A stretch of DNA of 64,000 nt from Natrinema ejinorense (lineage in GTDB: Archaea > Halobacteriota > Halobacteria > Halobacteriales > Natrialbaceae), in contig NZ_NXNI01000001.1 of assembly GCF_002494345.1 (NCBI RefSeq), forward strand, positions 1,116,001 through 1,180,000, read 5' to 3'. The position numbers and the translations under genes are program-made. The notes beneath the pieces are model-generated. The model did not search any database. It saw only the letters and a list, made by a program, of their open reading frames with translations, and was not told where the DNA came from. This document shows, one piece after another, positions 9,815 through 18,747 of this stretch. Within the stretch, counting starts at the first letter, position 1, and the number at the start of each line of letters is the position of its first letter.

Positions 9815-11386
9815 ATGAGCGAGAACGGAGCGACGCCATCCGACGAGGATCCGTCCGATCAGTTCATCGGCGGGGAGACCGACGGTGGACCGCGAGTCGA
9901 GTTCTACGGCGGCCGGGGAATGAGCGCGTTTCCGATCGCGTTTTTCATCCTGTGGGCCATCGTCCAGACGGCCCTCTGGCGAATCGGCGATACGGGCGGT
10001 CTCATCGTCGGGATCCTGGTCGGGCTCATCGTCGGGATGTTCTTCGTCCGGGGGAACTGGAAATCGTACGCCAACACGATTTTCGAGGGGATGACCCAGC
10101 CGGTCGCGGTGACCGCTATCGTGGCGTGGATCTGGGCCGGCATGTTCGCCCAGCTCCTGCAGGACGGCGGCTTCGTCGGCGGCCTCGTCTGGCTGGCCGA
10201 CACTGCGGGCGTCGGCGCGGCGCTGTTCCCGGCGATCACGTTCGTCCTCGCCGCCGTCTTCACGACCGGGATCGGGACGGGCTACGGCGCGAGCGTCGCC
10301 TTCGTCGGCCTCTTCTTCCCGGCCGGCGTGTTGCTCGGCGCGAACCCAGTTCTCATGTTCGGCGCGATCCTCTCGGGAGCGATCTTCGGCGACAACCTCG
10401 CGCCCGTCAGCGACACGACGATCGTCAGCGCCGTCACGCAGGACGCCGACATCGGCGGTGTCGTCGCCTCGCGGTTCAAGTACGTGATCATCGCCGCCGT
10501 GATCGCCTTCCTGGGCTACATCGTCGCCGGCGGCGCGATGGACGGCCTCGAGATCGGTGCCGAGGCCCAGTCGATCTTCCTCGAGGGAAGCGAGGCGATC
10601 GGTCTCGTCCACGTGGTCTCGATGCTCGCCGTGATCGGTGCGGCGGTCGCCGGCCGCCACATCGTCGAGGCGATCTCCTGGGGGATCGTCATCGCCGTCG
10701 CGTTCAACCTCGTCTTCGACCTGACGACCCTCGGTGACATCGTCATGTTCAACGCGCCCGCGGACGCACCGCTGGCCCAACCCCTCGAGTCCCTGCCGAT
10801 CCTCACGATCGTCGAGGACCCCGACGCGGTCGGCGTCGGCGGGAGCCTGATGAACGGCGTCGCCGGCTTCCTCGAACTCTCGATTCTCGTCCTCCTGATC
10901 ATCGGCGCAGCCCAGATCATGATTCGGGGCGGCGCGTTCGAGGTCCTCCTCGAGTGGTCGCTCGAAAACCTCGCGACCAGCGTCCGCAACGCCGAACTCA
11001 CGATGGTCGCCACTGCGGCGCTGATCAACGCGATCATCACGATCAACACGGCCGCCGAGGTCGCGATCGGTCCGTACATCTCGAAGATCGGAGAGCGATT
11101 CAATCTGAACGGCTACCGCCGGGCGAACATCTTGGACGGCCAGACCGCTGCCATGGGCTATATCTTCCCGTGGTCGGGCGGTGTTCTCGCCGGGTACGGC
11201 GCGATGCAGACCTTGCCCGGGGAGTACGAGTGGCTCGACCAGTCGATGCTCGTCACGCCGATCGACGTCGTCCCCTTCGTCTTCCAGGGGTGGCTGCTGG
11301 TGGCCGTCTTCGTCCTCGCGGCACTGACCGGCTTCGGCCGCGAGTACATTACCGATCGCGAAACCGAGGAGGTGGCTCGCGTATGA
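9815..11386 (+). CDS. nhaC: NhaC family Na+/H+ antiporter
   Basis: Secondary transporter predicted to exchange Na+ for H+ across the cytoplasmic membrane, supporting pH and sodium homeostasis in brine. The 523 residues have a short acidic N-terminus and then about 11-12 hydrophobic helices. Family blocks include GTGYGASVAFVGLFFP, the discontinuous-helix motif GDNLAPVSDTT with its acidic residue, and INTAAEVAIGPY. Upstream (around 9755-9770) is an AT-rich TATA-like stretch. The TGA stop overlaps the ATG of the following TRAM-like gene, indicating coupled translation. NhaC-like family members can carry other ions or amino acids, so the exact substrate is inferred. Confidence 0.9.
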   Translation: MSENGATPSDEDPSDQFIGGETDGGPRVEFYGGRGMSAFPIAFFILWAIVQTALWRIGDTGGLIVGILVGLIVGMFFVRGNWKSYANTIFEGMTQPVAVTAIVAWIWAGMFAQLLQDGGFVGGLVWLADTAGVGAALFPAITFVLAAVFTTGIGTGYGASVAFVGLFFPAGVLLGANPVLMFGAILSGAIFGDNLAPVSDTTIVSAVTQDADIGGVVASRFKYVIIAAVIAFLGYIVAGGAMDGLEIGAEAQSIFLEGSEAIGLVHVVSMLAVIGAAVAGRHIVEAISWGIVIAVAFNLVFDLTTLGDIVMFNAPADAPLAQPLESLPILTIVEDPDAVGVGGSLMNGVAGFLELSILVLLIIGAAQIMIRGGAFEVLLEWSLENLATSVRNAELTMVATAALINAIITINTAAEVAIGPYISKIGERFNLNGYRRANILDGQTAAMGYIFPWSGGVLAGYGAMQTLPGEYEWLDQSMLVTPIDVVPFVFQGWLLVAVFVLAALTGFGREYITDRETEEVARV

Positions 11387-11655
11387 GCTTCCTCGGAAAG
11401 TACTTCAAAGGCTGGCGGTTCCGGACGTCTCGCCCCTCCCTCGAGCGCGGAAGCGAGGTCACCGTCTTCATCGCGGAGTCGAACGGCACGGCAGGTCGCG
11501 CATATATCGGCGACACCGAACTGATCGTCGAGGACGCCGGGCCGGAAACCATCGAGAAGCAGGTGCGAGTCCGCGTGACCGAATTCGACGACGCGGCCGC
11601 AACCGGTCGCGGCGAGTTCATCGAGATCGTCGGCGAGAGTTCCTACGCGGAATAG
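11383..11655 (+). CDS. Small TRAM-like domain protein
   Basis: Ninety-residue protein with a basic N-terminus (SFLGKYFKGWRFRTSRPS). The rest resembles a TRAM/OB-fold beta barrel: a VTVFIAESNGTAGRAYIGD strand-turn pattern, a second strand pair around IEKQVRVRVTEFD, and the closing GRGEFIEIVG. TRAM proteins bind RNA or act as RNA chaperones in archaea. Here the domain is inferred from pattern only. The ATG overlaps the nhaC stop (ATGA), so the two are co-expressed. A strong hairpin follows the stop codon immediately. Confidence 0.7.
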   Translation: MSFLGKYFKGWRFRTSRPSLERGSEVTVFIAESNGTAGRAYIGDTELIVEDAGPETIEKQVRVRVTEFDDAAATGRGEFIEIVGESSYAE

Positions 11656-11680
11656 CGTTCCCGGCTCCGAACCGGGAACG
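11656..11680 (+). terminator. Hairpin terminator after nhaC operon
   Basis: Perfect nine-base-pair stem CGTTCCCGG / CCGGGAACG (11656-11664 with 11672-11680) and a seven-base loop, starting at the base after the TAG stop. There is no T-run. It lies between converging genes, so it may serve as a terminator or 3'-end stabiliser. Confidence 0.55.
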
Positions 11681-11754
11681 AGGATCGCCCGACGTTTCCG
11701 ACAGTCGCTCTGGTGGTTCGGTACGCCAGAACGGAACACCGCAACTGCGCAGCG

Positions 11755-12420
11755 TTATTCGTTCCCTTCGACTCCGAGTTCTGCGCTGAACTGCACGAAA
11801 AACTCCTCCATAAACTCCCATCGAGCGGTTCCAAGCTGGCGTCCGGGGGACGTATACAGTGCATCGAGACGCTCTTTGGCCCACTCTCGAAGGAGCGAGA
11901 TGTCCGGCCCATCCGATGGCTCCATCTCGAGAGCTGATGCATCGTCGATAACGGCGTATTTTCCGCCCGTCCGACCTGACCGCTCCCCGACGATACAGGC
12001 CAGCCGAACGAGACCACGTGCTCCGACGGCGTCCAACTTGTCCGCGTCGAAGAGTAACTTCGCTTCGAGCGTCTCTGGCTCCGGAGAGGACGTTCGAATA
12101 CTGTGCGATCGAAGACAGTGATCGATCGCCTCGATGCGATCGGACGGCACCGATTCAGCCGCGAGACGTGCTGACGCTTCAGCTGCAGCCCACTCTCCGT
12201 GATTTTCTATCTCTCCCCTTCGTTCTCGTGGCCGGCCGATATCGTGTACCCAAGCCGCCGCTGACAGCACGTCTCTATCGACATTGCCCTCGCACTCGTT
12301 CGCTAACCGAATCGAGACGTCACGGACCCGTTTGGCGTGGAACCGATCGTGCGCCGGAAGGGCCTCTTCGTAGTACGGGAAGGACAACTCTCGAGCAAGG
12401 GGACCTAATTCCTGCGTCAT
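11755..12420 (-). CDS. HD domain phosphohydrolase
   Basis: Protein of 221 residues with the HD metal-dependent phosphohydrolase signature. A first histidine lies in HDRFHAKRV, the HD doublet in WVHDIGR, histidines in IENHGEW and DHCLRSHS, and the closing aspartate in FDADKLDAVG. This is the YedJ/YfbR-like pattern typical of hydrolases of nucleotides or phosphorylated small molecules; the substrate is unknown. The ATG at 12420 is used; an upstream in-frame start at 12444 would add eight residues. The AT-rich intergenic region upstream is short. Confidence 0.8.
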   Translation of the reverse strand: MTQELGPLARELSFPYYEEALPAHDRFHAKRVRDVSIRLANECEGNVDRDVLSAAAWVHDIGRPRERRGEIENHGEWAAAEASARLAAESVPSDRIEAIDHCLRSHSIRTSSPEPETLEAKLLFDADKLDAVGARGLVRLACIVGERSGRTGGKYAVIDDASALEMEPSDGPDISLLREWAKERLDALYTSPGRQLGTARWEFMEEFFVQFSAELGVEGNE

Positions 12421-12523
12421 CGGAGCGTGACAGTTGACTTTCAAACGGCATAGTAGCTATGAAAGGCGCAGACAGCGGAGCGAAGAAGCAGCCAAGCCCC
12501 CGATAAGTCGCCTCCGGAGACAC

Positions 12524-12982
12524 TCAGACGTCGAGTGTCACTGCATCGTCGGCCGCGTTCTGTAGTGCGTCCGAACGACCGTGTGACCCCGGTGCGATCG
12601 CGATCGTTTCGACGCCGACGGTGCCCGCGTACTCGAGGACGGGTTTGAAATCCGTATCCCGCGAGGCGATCGCGAGTCGGTCGATGGTGCCCTCGCCGGC
12701 GAACGCGGTCGCGTCGACCGCGAGTTTGACGTCGACGTCGCCGCTGGTGACGATCACTTCGAAGCCGCGGGCCTCGGCGGCCTGGATGAGACCGGGAGTC
12801 GCGTGTTCGTCGAGGTAGAGACGGATGACGCCGACCCGTCCGAGCCGGCGGACCGTCTCGCGGAGATCGTCCAGATCGACGTCGAACTCGTCGCGGAAGA
12901 CGTTCGGCCCGTCGACGAACAACCCCACTGCCGGCTCGGTTTCGGTATCGGGCGCGAGACGGGTACGAACGCGGTCAAACAT
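12524..12982 (-). CDS. NYN domain (PIN-like) protein, TIGR00288-like
   Basis: Small cytoplasmic protein of 152 residues with the NYN domain, a PIN-like nuclease fold. Conserved acidic positions lie in GLFVDGPNVFRD (about residue 24), TSGDVDVKLAVDA and IASRDTDFKPVLEYA. This archaeal family is expected to act on RNA, but its role is not established. The N-terminal MFDRVRTRLAPD extension is typical of haloarchaeal members. Nothing in the context identifies a partner. Confidence 0.8.
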   Translation of the reverse strand: MFDRVRTRLAPDTETEPAVGLFVDGPNVFRDEFDVDLDDLRETVRRLGRVGVIRLYLDEHATPGLIQAAEARGFEVIVTSGDVDVKLAVDATAFAGEGTIDRLAIASRDTDFKPVLEYAGTVGVETIAIAPGSHGRSDALQNAADDAVTLDV

Positions 12983-13310
12983 AGTCAGTTGCCCGCTTTT
13001 TCCCGCGCCCGGAGATAGGTGTGGCGAAACGCCAGCGTCGTCGCTATTCTTGCCGGCTCGACCGGAGTCCCCGATCGAAATCGGTTCGATACCGGTGAAC
13101 GGGGCGAAAAGACACCGTTGCCGAAGGCAAGAATAAACAGTTATTCTGTTTATTATCTACTAAAACGGCGGACCGAAGATCGCACCCCGGTAGTATCTAA
13201 TAGCAATAGCCTCTCTCGCGACGTATTATATCGCAACTATCTAGATTATATCAAATTATAGTATGTTTGAAAAATCTTTAATACGCGAATAAAATTCGTT
13301 CATCTGCATC
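12983..13310 (+). promoter_or_regulatory. AT-rich promoter region of first protease, with a palindrome
   Basis: No gene seen. From about 13130 the composition switches abruptly to AT-rich. A perfect nine-base inverted repeat AATAAACAG / CTGTTTATT with loop TTATT spans 13132-13154 and could be an operator. A 19-base motif at 13191-13209 (TAGTATCTAATAGCAATAG) recurs nearly intact, inverted, upstream of the second protease (15144-15159). A TATA-like tract lies at about 13270-13295, 20-40 bases before the protease ATG. Confidence 0.5.
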
Positions 13311-14990
13311 ATGTCTGATGACAACTACTCGCACGTGAATCGACGATCGCTCCTCGAAGCAGTCGGCGCGTTCGGTGCGCTTGTTGGTCTCGGCGGCGTT
13401 ACGTCCGCAACGCCGGGACGCGAACCGGGGCCAAAAAAGGACGAACTGATCGTCGGTGTCGACTCCGACGTTTCGGACATCGAAGCGGCAGTCGAGCCGA
13501 AACTCCCGAGCAACGCGAATATCGTACACACGAACGAAACGCTCGGCTACGCGTCGGTAGCGATGGCCGACGAGGCCTCCATACAGGCCAAGGAAAACGT
13601 CAAGCGAAACCTCATGGACGTCAACGAGGTACAGTACACGGAGGACAACGTCACCTACCAGGCACTCGAGGCCGAGCCGCTCGGGTCGGGAACCGACGAC
13701 GAGACGGCAGGCGCACAAGGTGGTGCATCGCCACTGTACACTCCCAACGATCCGAGCTTCGGGAGTCAGTACGCGCCACAGCAGGTCAACTGTGAGGAAG
13801 CCTGGGAGGAGACCCTCGGCGATCCGAGCGTGACGATCTCGATCGTCGATCAGGGAATCCAGTACGATCATCCGAATCTCGCGGAGAACATGGACGACAG
13901 CGTCTCGAACAACGGCGATGACTTCGTCGACGCCGACGGCGATCCGTATCCGGTAGACGCAAGCGAGAACCACGGCACGCACGTCGGCGGGATCGCCGCC
14001 GGCGGCACCGACAACGGGACGGGTCACGCCGGCATTTCGAACTGTTCGCTCCTCTCGGCCCGCGCGCTCGCGTCCGGTGGTGGCGGGTCGCTCTCGGACA
14101 TCGCCGACGCGGTCCAGTGGTCGGCCGATCAGGGTGCAGATATCATCAATATGTCCCTCGGCGGCGGCGGCGCGACGAACCTGATGCAACAGGCCTGTGA
14201 GTACGCGCAATCGCAGGGCTCGTTGCTCGTTGCGGCCGCCGGCAACGATTACGGCAGCCCCGTCTCGTATCCGGCCGCCTACGACACCGTTCTGGCCGTC
14301 TCTTCGCTCGACGAGGGAGAGACGTTGTCGGACTTCTCGAACGTCGGTCCGAAAATCGAACTGGCCGCACCCGGTGGCGACGTCCTCTCGACGATTCCCT
14401 TCGACGACTACGATACCTTCGGCGGTACCTCGATGGCGTCGCCAGTCGTCGCCGGCGTCGCCGGACTGACGCTGTCGGCCTGGCCGAATCTCTCGAACGA
14501 GGAGTTGCGGACGCACCTCAACGAGACGGCCGTCGACATCGGTCTGGACGATACCGAACAAGGAAACGGTCGCGTCGACGCCGGGAACGCCGTCACCACC
14601 GAGCCCGGCACGACCCCCGATCCGGACCCGGACCCGGATCCCGAACCCGGCGAATGCGGCGACGAAGTGAACACGGCCAGCGGGGAGGGCCAACTCAGCG
14701 GCGGCTGGTGGGGCAATCCAAGCGACACCTACACGTATACACTCAAGACGGCGAACCCCTGCAGCGCTACCGTCACCCTCGAGGGGCCGGGGACTGCGGA
14801 CTTCGATCTCTACTTGACCCTCGACGGACGGACGCCGACGCAGCAGGACTACGATGAACGGTCGGTCAACGACGACTCGAACGAATCGATCGACGTGGAT
14901 CTCAGCGGCGACGAGGAGTTCGGTATCCTCGTCAGGCGATACAGCGGCAGCGGTTCCTACACGGTGAGCGTCGAAGAGCGGGGTAAATAG
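13311..14990 (+). CDS. Tat-exported S8 family serine protease (halolysin-like) with C-terminal PPC-type domain
   Basis: Secreted subtilisin-type protease precursor of 559 residues. The twin-arginine signal ([11 protein letters not shown]11-R12) and hydrophobic stretch end at TSATPG. Residues about 40-115 form an I9-like propeptide. The catalytic domain (about 140-430) shows D180 in [11 protein letters not shown]221 in HGTHVGG, oxyanion N in AAAGN and S374 in GGTSMASP. A Pro/Asp linker ([10 protein letters not shown]) leads to a pre-peptidase-C-like beta domain (about 450-559) that resembles the tail of the next protease. It lies in tandem with a paralogue and has its own AT-rich promoter, so the two are probably regulated separately. 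Confidence 0.92.
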   Translation: MSDDNYSHVNRRSLLEAVGAFGALVGLGGVTSATPGREPGPKKDELIVGVDSDVSDIEAAVEPKLPSNANIVHTNETLGYASVAMADEASIQAKENVKRNLMDVNEVQYTEDNVTYQALEAEPLGSGTDDETAGAQGGASPLYTPNDPSFGSQYAPQQVNCEEAWEETLGDPSVTISIVDQGIQYDHPNLAENMDDSVSNNGDDFVDADGDPYPVDASENHGTHVGGIAAGGTDNGTGHAGISNCSLLSARALASGGGGSLSDIADAVQWSADQGADIINMSLGGGGATNLMQQACEYAQSQGSLLVAAAGNDYGSPVSYPAAYDTVLAVSSLDEGETLSDFSNVGPKIELAAPGGDVLSTIPFDDYDTFGGTSMASPVVAGVAGLTLSAWPNLSNEELRTHLNETAVDIGLDDTEQGNGRVDAGNAVTTEPGTTPDPDPDPDPEPGECGDEVNTASGEGQLSGGWWGNPSDTYTYTLKTANPCSATVTLEGPGTADFDLYLTLDGRTPTQQDYDERSVNDDSNESIDVDLSGDEEFGILVRRYSGSGSYTVSVEERGK

Positions 14991-15255
14991 AACCGTTCGG
15001 TTCGGAACCGCCGATTACGGTCGCGGTTCGAAGTCGCCGGCGGAGACAGCTCTCTGACCCGTCACATCACTTCGGGAAACCGCAATCGTGTTTCTCGGGT
15101 TTCGGACGGTTGCCGTAAGTGGTCGACTTCACATATTCACTTACTATTGCTAGATACTATTTTATTCGATCACTATTAGCTCGGTCATTTCGAAAATAAA
15201 TCGGACGAAGTTCGATAAGTGTTTACTAATTTCAGGTCCTGGTGACTGTCATCCG
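14991..15255 (+). promoter_or_regulatory. Intergenic region between the two proteases, with promoter of the second
   Basis: The first 120 bases are GC-rich and start with small inverted repeats (CGGTTC/GAACCG) just after the stop. From about 15130 the sequence becomes AT-rich. CTATTGCTAGATACTA at 15144-15159 is the reverse complement of the motif before the first protease, minus three bases. A TATA-like stretch follows upstream of the ATG at 15256. Confidence 0.4.
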
Positions 15256-16857
15256 ATGACACAAAACGGTCCGCCGGCCGACGACCACGACCCCACATAC
15301 GACCGTCGATCGATCCTGACCGGCGCTAGTTCGGTCGCCGTCGGGGGTCTGATCGGCTCGAGCAGCGTCACGAGCGCGGCGCCCGGCCGCACGCCCGGGC
15401 CGAAACGAGACGAGATCATCGTCGGTATCTCGCCATCGGCCTCGGACGTTGCGAAGGAAGCTCGAAGCGCCGTCCCCGGCGATGCCGATGTCGTCCATAC
15501 GAACGAAACGATCCGGTACGCCGTCGTCGCCTTTCCCTCGGATGCGCCCGACGGCGCTCGCGAGGAGTTCATCGATGCGATCACCGCCTCGCCCGCCGTC
15601 GAGTACGCGGAACCCAACGTCACGGTCCAGACGCTTTTCGAGCCCGACGACCCCTACTACGACTCCCAGCACGCTCCCCAGCAGGTCAACTGCGAGGCGG
15701 CCTGGGAGACCACGCGCGGGAGCGAGGAGGTCGTCATCTCCGTGGTCGATCAGGGGATCCAGTACGACCACCCCGCACTCGATCGCGTCGTCGACGATCG
15801 GATCGGTGCGGACTTCGTCGACGACGACGGCGACCCGTACCCGACCGGCGGCGAGGATCACGGAACCCACGTCGGCGGGATCGCCGCCGGCGGCACGGAC
15901 GACGGGATCGGCCACGCGGGTATCAGCGACTGTTCGCTCCTGTCGGTCCGCGCACTGAACGAAGACGGGGTCGGCTCGCTCTCGGACATCGCCGACGGGA
16001 TTCAGTGGTCCGCCGACGCCGGTGCCGACATCATCAACCTCTCGCTGGGCGTCGACGGCACCTACGAGACGCTGTCCGCGGCCTGCGAGTACGCGGCCGA
16101 TCAGGGCGCGCTCCTCGTCGGTGCGGCCGGCAACGAGGGGAACGATCGCGTCTTCTCTCCCGCGAACGAGGACACCGTCATCGGCGTCTCCGCACTCGAG
16201 GACGACGATTCGATCGCCTCGTTTTCCAACACCGGGTCGGCGATCGAACTCGCCGCACCGGGGAGTCGGCTCGTCTCGAGCGCCACCGGCGACGACTACA
16301 TCCGCATGTCGGGGACGTCGATGGCAACGCCGGTGGTCGCGGGGGTCGCCGGGCTCGCCCTGTCGGCCCATCCGGACCTCTCGCGGGCGGAACTCCGCGA
16401 GCACCTTCGGGCGACCGCCGCCGATCTCGGCCTCCGGGATACCCAACAGGGGTACGGCCGCGTCGATGCGGCTGCAGCGGTCGAGACCGATCCGTTCCCC
16501 GACGAGGAAGAACCTGGGGAGTGTGGCGACGAGACGATCACCGCGAGCGCGACCGGCTCCCTCGATGGCAGCGGCTGGTGGGGCGAGAGCGACCGCTACA
16601 GCTACTCGTTGAACGCCACCGACCCCTGTTCGGCGACGATCACGCTCGAGGGACCTGACGACACCGACTTCGACCTCTACGTGACCACGGACGGCAGCAA
16701 ACCCACCAGATGGGATCACGACGCGTCGTCCACGAACGCGGGCACGAGCGAATCCATCACGGTCTCGCTCGAGGGCGACGAGGAGATCCGGATCCAGCTA
16801 CACGCGGTCAGCGGGAGCGGCGAGTACACGCTCCGACTCGAGGAACGGGGTCGATAA
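15256..16857 (+). CDS. Second tandem Tat-exported S8 family serine protease
   Basis: Paralogue of the protease immediately upstream, 533 residues. It has a twin-arginine leader (YDRRSILTGAS), a short propeptide (RDEIIVGISP to about residue 125) and a subtilisin-fold catalytic domain. D165 lies in [11 protein letters not shown]202 in HGTHVGG, the oxyanion Asn in GAAGNEG and S355 in GTSMATP. The C-terminal domain (about 420-533) matches the first protease: GECGDE, SGWWGESDRYSY, DPCSATITLEGPD, DFDLYV. The linker between the domains is shorter than in its neighbour. Tandem duplication followed by divergence is the simplest reading. Confidence 0.92.
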   Translation: MTQNGPPADDHDPTYDRRSILTGASSVAVGGLIGSSSVTSAAPGRTPGPKRDEIIVGISPSASDVAKEARSAVPGDADVVHTNETIRYAVVAFPSDAPDGAREEFIDAITASPAVEYAEPNVTVQTLFEPDDPYYDSQHAPQQVNCEAAWETTRGSEEVVISVVDQGIQYDHPALDRVVDDRIGADFVDDDGDPYPTGGEDHGTHVGGIAAGGTDDGIGHAGISDCSLLSVRALNEDGVGSLSDIADGIQWSADAGADIINLSLGVDGTYETLSAACEYAADQGALLVGAAGNEGNDRVFSPANEDTVIGVSALEDDDSIASFSNTGSAIELAAPGSRLVSSATGDDYIRMSGTSMATPVVAGVAGLALSAHPDLSRAELREHLRATAADLGLRDTQQGYGRVDAAAAVETDPFPDEEEPGECGDETITASATGSLDGSGWWGESDRYSYSLNATDPCSATITLEGPDDTDFDLYVTTDGSKPTRWDHDASSTNAGTSESITVSLEGDEEIRIQLHAVSGSGEYTLRLEERGR

Positions 16858-16952
16858 CGACGTCGGCTCGATATCCCCGTCGGACCGATATCGCAACCGA
16901 TGCGTCGATATTCCGACCGAGAGATCGATATCTCCGACGGACTCGAGGAGCG

Positions 16953-18434
16953 TTACTCGAAGACGAAGTAATCGCGTTCCTCGCCCTGGACGGAGATCCA
17001 CTTGGGCTCGGTGAGTTCCTGTACGATCCACTCGCCGTGGTAGCGGCCGAGCCCCGACTGCTTGACGCCGCCGAAGGGCGCGTTGTGGTCCTCGTTGATC
17101 GGCTGGTCGTTGATGTGGACCATCCCGGCCTCGACCCGATCGGCGAGGTCGCGGGCGCGCTCGGCGTCCTCGCAGAAGACCGACGCCGAGAGACCGTACT
17201 CGGTGTCGTTCGCCAGCTCGATCGCTTCCTCGTCGTCCGAGAACGGGATCACGGGCGCGACGGGGCCGAAGTGTTCGTTACACGCCGTCGGCATGTCGTT
17301 GGTACAGTCCGAGAGGACCGTCGGTTCGACGAACAGGCCGTCGGCCTCGCCGCCGGTCTCGAGGGTGGCTCCCGCCTCGAGCGAGCCCTCGATGAACTCG
17401 ACCAGGTCGTCGCGCTGGGTTTCGTTCTGGACGGGGCCGAACGTGACGTCGTCGTTTTCGGACGGATCGCCGATCACCAGTGATTCGGCGTGCTCGACCA
17501 GCAGGTCGACGTACTCGTCGTAGAGGTCCTCGTGGACCAGATGTCGGTTGATCGAGATACAGACCTGCCCCTGGTGGAAGAAGGAGCCGAACGCGCCGGC
17601 GCGGGCGGCCTTCTCGAGGTCGGCCTCGTCGGTGACGATGAACGGCGCGTTACCGCCGAGTTCGAGGGCCGGCAACGCGAGGTTCTTGCCGGCCTGCTCG
17701 GCGACGCCCTTGCCGACGGCCGTCGAGCCCGTAAAGGAGACGACCCGTGGCGTCGGGTGCCCGGCCATTCGGTCGCCGATCTCCGAGCCACGTCCGGTGA
17801 CGACGTTGACGACGCCGTCGGGGACGCCCGCGGCCTCACAGAGCTTCGCGATGAGGAGTCCGCCCGTGATCGGGGTGTCCGTCGCGGGCTTCAGGACGAC
17901 CGTGTTGCCCAGCGCGATCGCCGGGGCGACCGCACGGAGGGTGAGATGCAGCGGGAAGTTCCACGGCGAGATGACGCCGACGACGCCGACCGGCTCGTAG
18001 ACGATGTGGTTGTCCTTGTCCTCGATCGACGGCGACGGCCGGACCTCCTCCTCGGGGGCCTCGAGTTCGAGTGCCATCTCCACGTCGCCGGTCGCGGTCG
18101 CGAACTCGCCCATCGCGCGATACCCCGGCGTTCCGGCTTCGGTCGCGAGCAAGCCGGCGATCGCCTCGAAATTCTCGTTGAGTTCCGCGAGCAGGTTCTC
18201 GACGATTTCGTTGCGCTCCGCACGCGGGGTTTCGGCCCACGCCGGCTGTGCCGCCTCGGCGGCCTCGTAGGCCGCGTCGACGTCGGCTTCCGTGGCCGCC
18301 GGGACCTCCGTAAACACTTCCTGTTTCGCCGGGTTCTCTACCGGGATCGTGTCGCCGCTCGAGGCGTCACGCCACTCGCCGTCGATGTAAATCCCGTTCC
18401 AGTCCGCCTGTGGCTCGAGTGCTGGGCCAGTCAT
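16953..18434 (-). CDS. NAD(P)-dependent aldehyde dehydrogenase
   Basis: Cytoplasmic aldehyde dehydrogenase of 493 residues, oxidising an aldehyde to the acid. Landmarks in order are the fold-defining SPWNFPLHL, the cofactor-binding block FTGSTAVGK, the general base Glu in LELGGNAPF, the catalytic Cys in GQVCISINR, the Glu in EHFGPVAP, and the C-terminal FGGVKQSGLGRYHG. Family level is certain, but the substrate is not. The closest-looking groups are benzaldehyde- and succinate-semialdehyde-type enzymes. It is divergent from gcvT, sharing a 313-base intergenic region. Confidence 0.9.
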   Translation of the reverse strand: MTGPALEPQADWNGIYIDGEWRDASSGDTIPVENPAKQEVFTEVPAATEADVDAAYEAAEAAQPAWAETPRAERNEIVENLLAELNENFEAIAGLLATEAGTPGYRAMGEFATATGDVEMALELEAPEEEVRPSPSIEDKDNHIVYEPVGVVGVISPWNFPLHLTLRAVAPAIALGNTVVLKPATDTPITGGLLIAKLCEAAGVPDGVVNVVTGRGSEIGDRMAGHPTPRVVSFTGSTAVGKGVAEQAGKNLALPALELGGNAPFIVTDEADLEKAARAGAFGSFFHQGQVCISINRHLVHEDLYDEYVDLLVEHAESLVIGDPSENDDVTFGPVQNETQRDDLVEFIEGSLEAGATLETGGEADGLFVEPTVLSDCTNDMPTACNEHFGPVAPVIPFSDDEEAIELANDTEYGLSASVFCEDAERARDLADRVEAGMVHINDQPINEDHNAPFGGVKQSGLGRYHGEWIVQELTEPKWISVQGEERDYFVFE

Positions 18435-18747
18435 CGTACAACGCTGGTACGGGAGATGCAGTGATATGTTTTTGTCAACCGGAGACCGTCAGGTTACAAG
18501 TTCGTAACCGCGATTATTTATGTGTCGAGCAGCAGCGGGTCGATCGCGTGCGATACGCCTCGATGACCCCAGTTATCCGGGTCCGCGAGACCGTCGCTCC
18601 CGCGCGATTCGTTTTCCGAGGCGCTCGTTTCACTCGTGTCTCGGTCGTTCACCACGGCCCAGTGCGTGCTACCGCATGCCAGTTACCAGGTACGCGGGTC
18701 GCTGGCCGACAAAAAGACATTACTACGCTGCGGCTGATAGCTCGAGT
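18435..18747 (+). promoter_or_regulatory. Divergent promoter region between aldehyde dehydrogenase and gcvT
   Basis: No gene seen in these 313 bases. AT-rich tracts occur near 18464-18478 (a likely promoter for the aldehyde dehydrogenase) and 18511-18521 (GATTATTTAT, TATA-like). Between them lies the dyad GGTTAC-AAGTTC-GTAACC (18492-18509), a candidate operator. No glycine riboswitch-like pair of aptamers was recognised upstream of gcvT. Confidence 0.35.

Noticed and set aside
10954-11382. Upstream extension of the TRAM-like gene into nhaC
   Set aside because: The in-frame extension is the Arg-rich shadow of nhaC. The ATG at 11383 with ATGA overlap is the natural start.
16858-16952. Four CGATAT-containing words between the second protease and the aldehyde dehydrogenase
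   Set aside because: Imperfect and short; probably a convergent 3' region with local inverted repeats, not a repeat array.
18435-18747. Glycine riboswitch upstream of gcvT
   Set aside because: No paired aptamer-like conserved core was recognised, and I know of no glycine riboswitch in haloarchaea.
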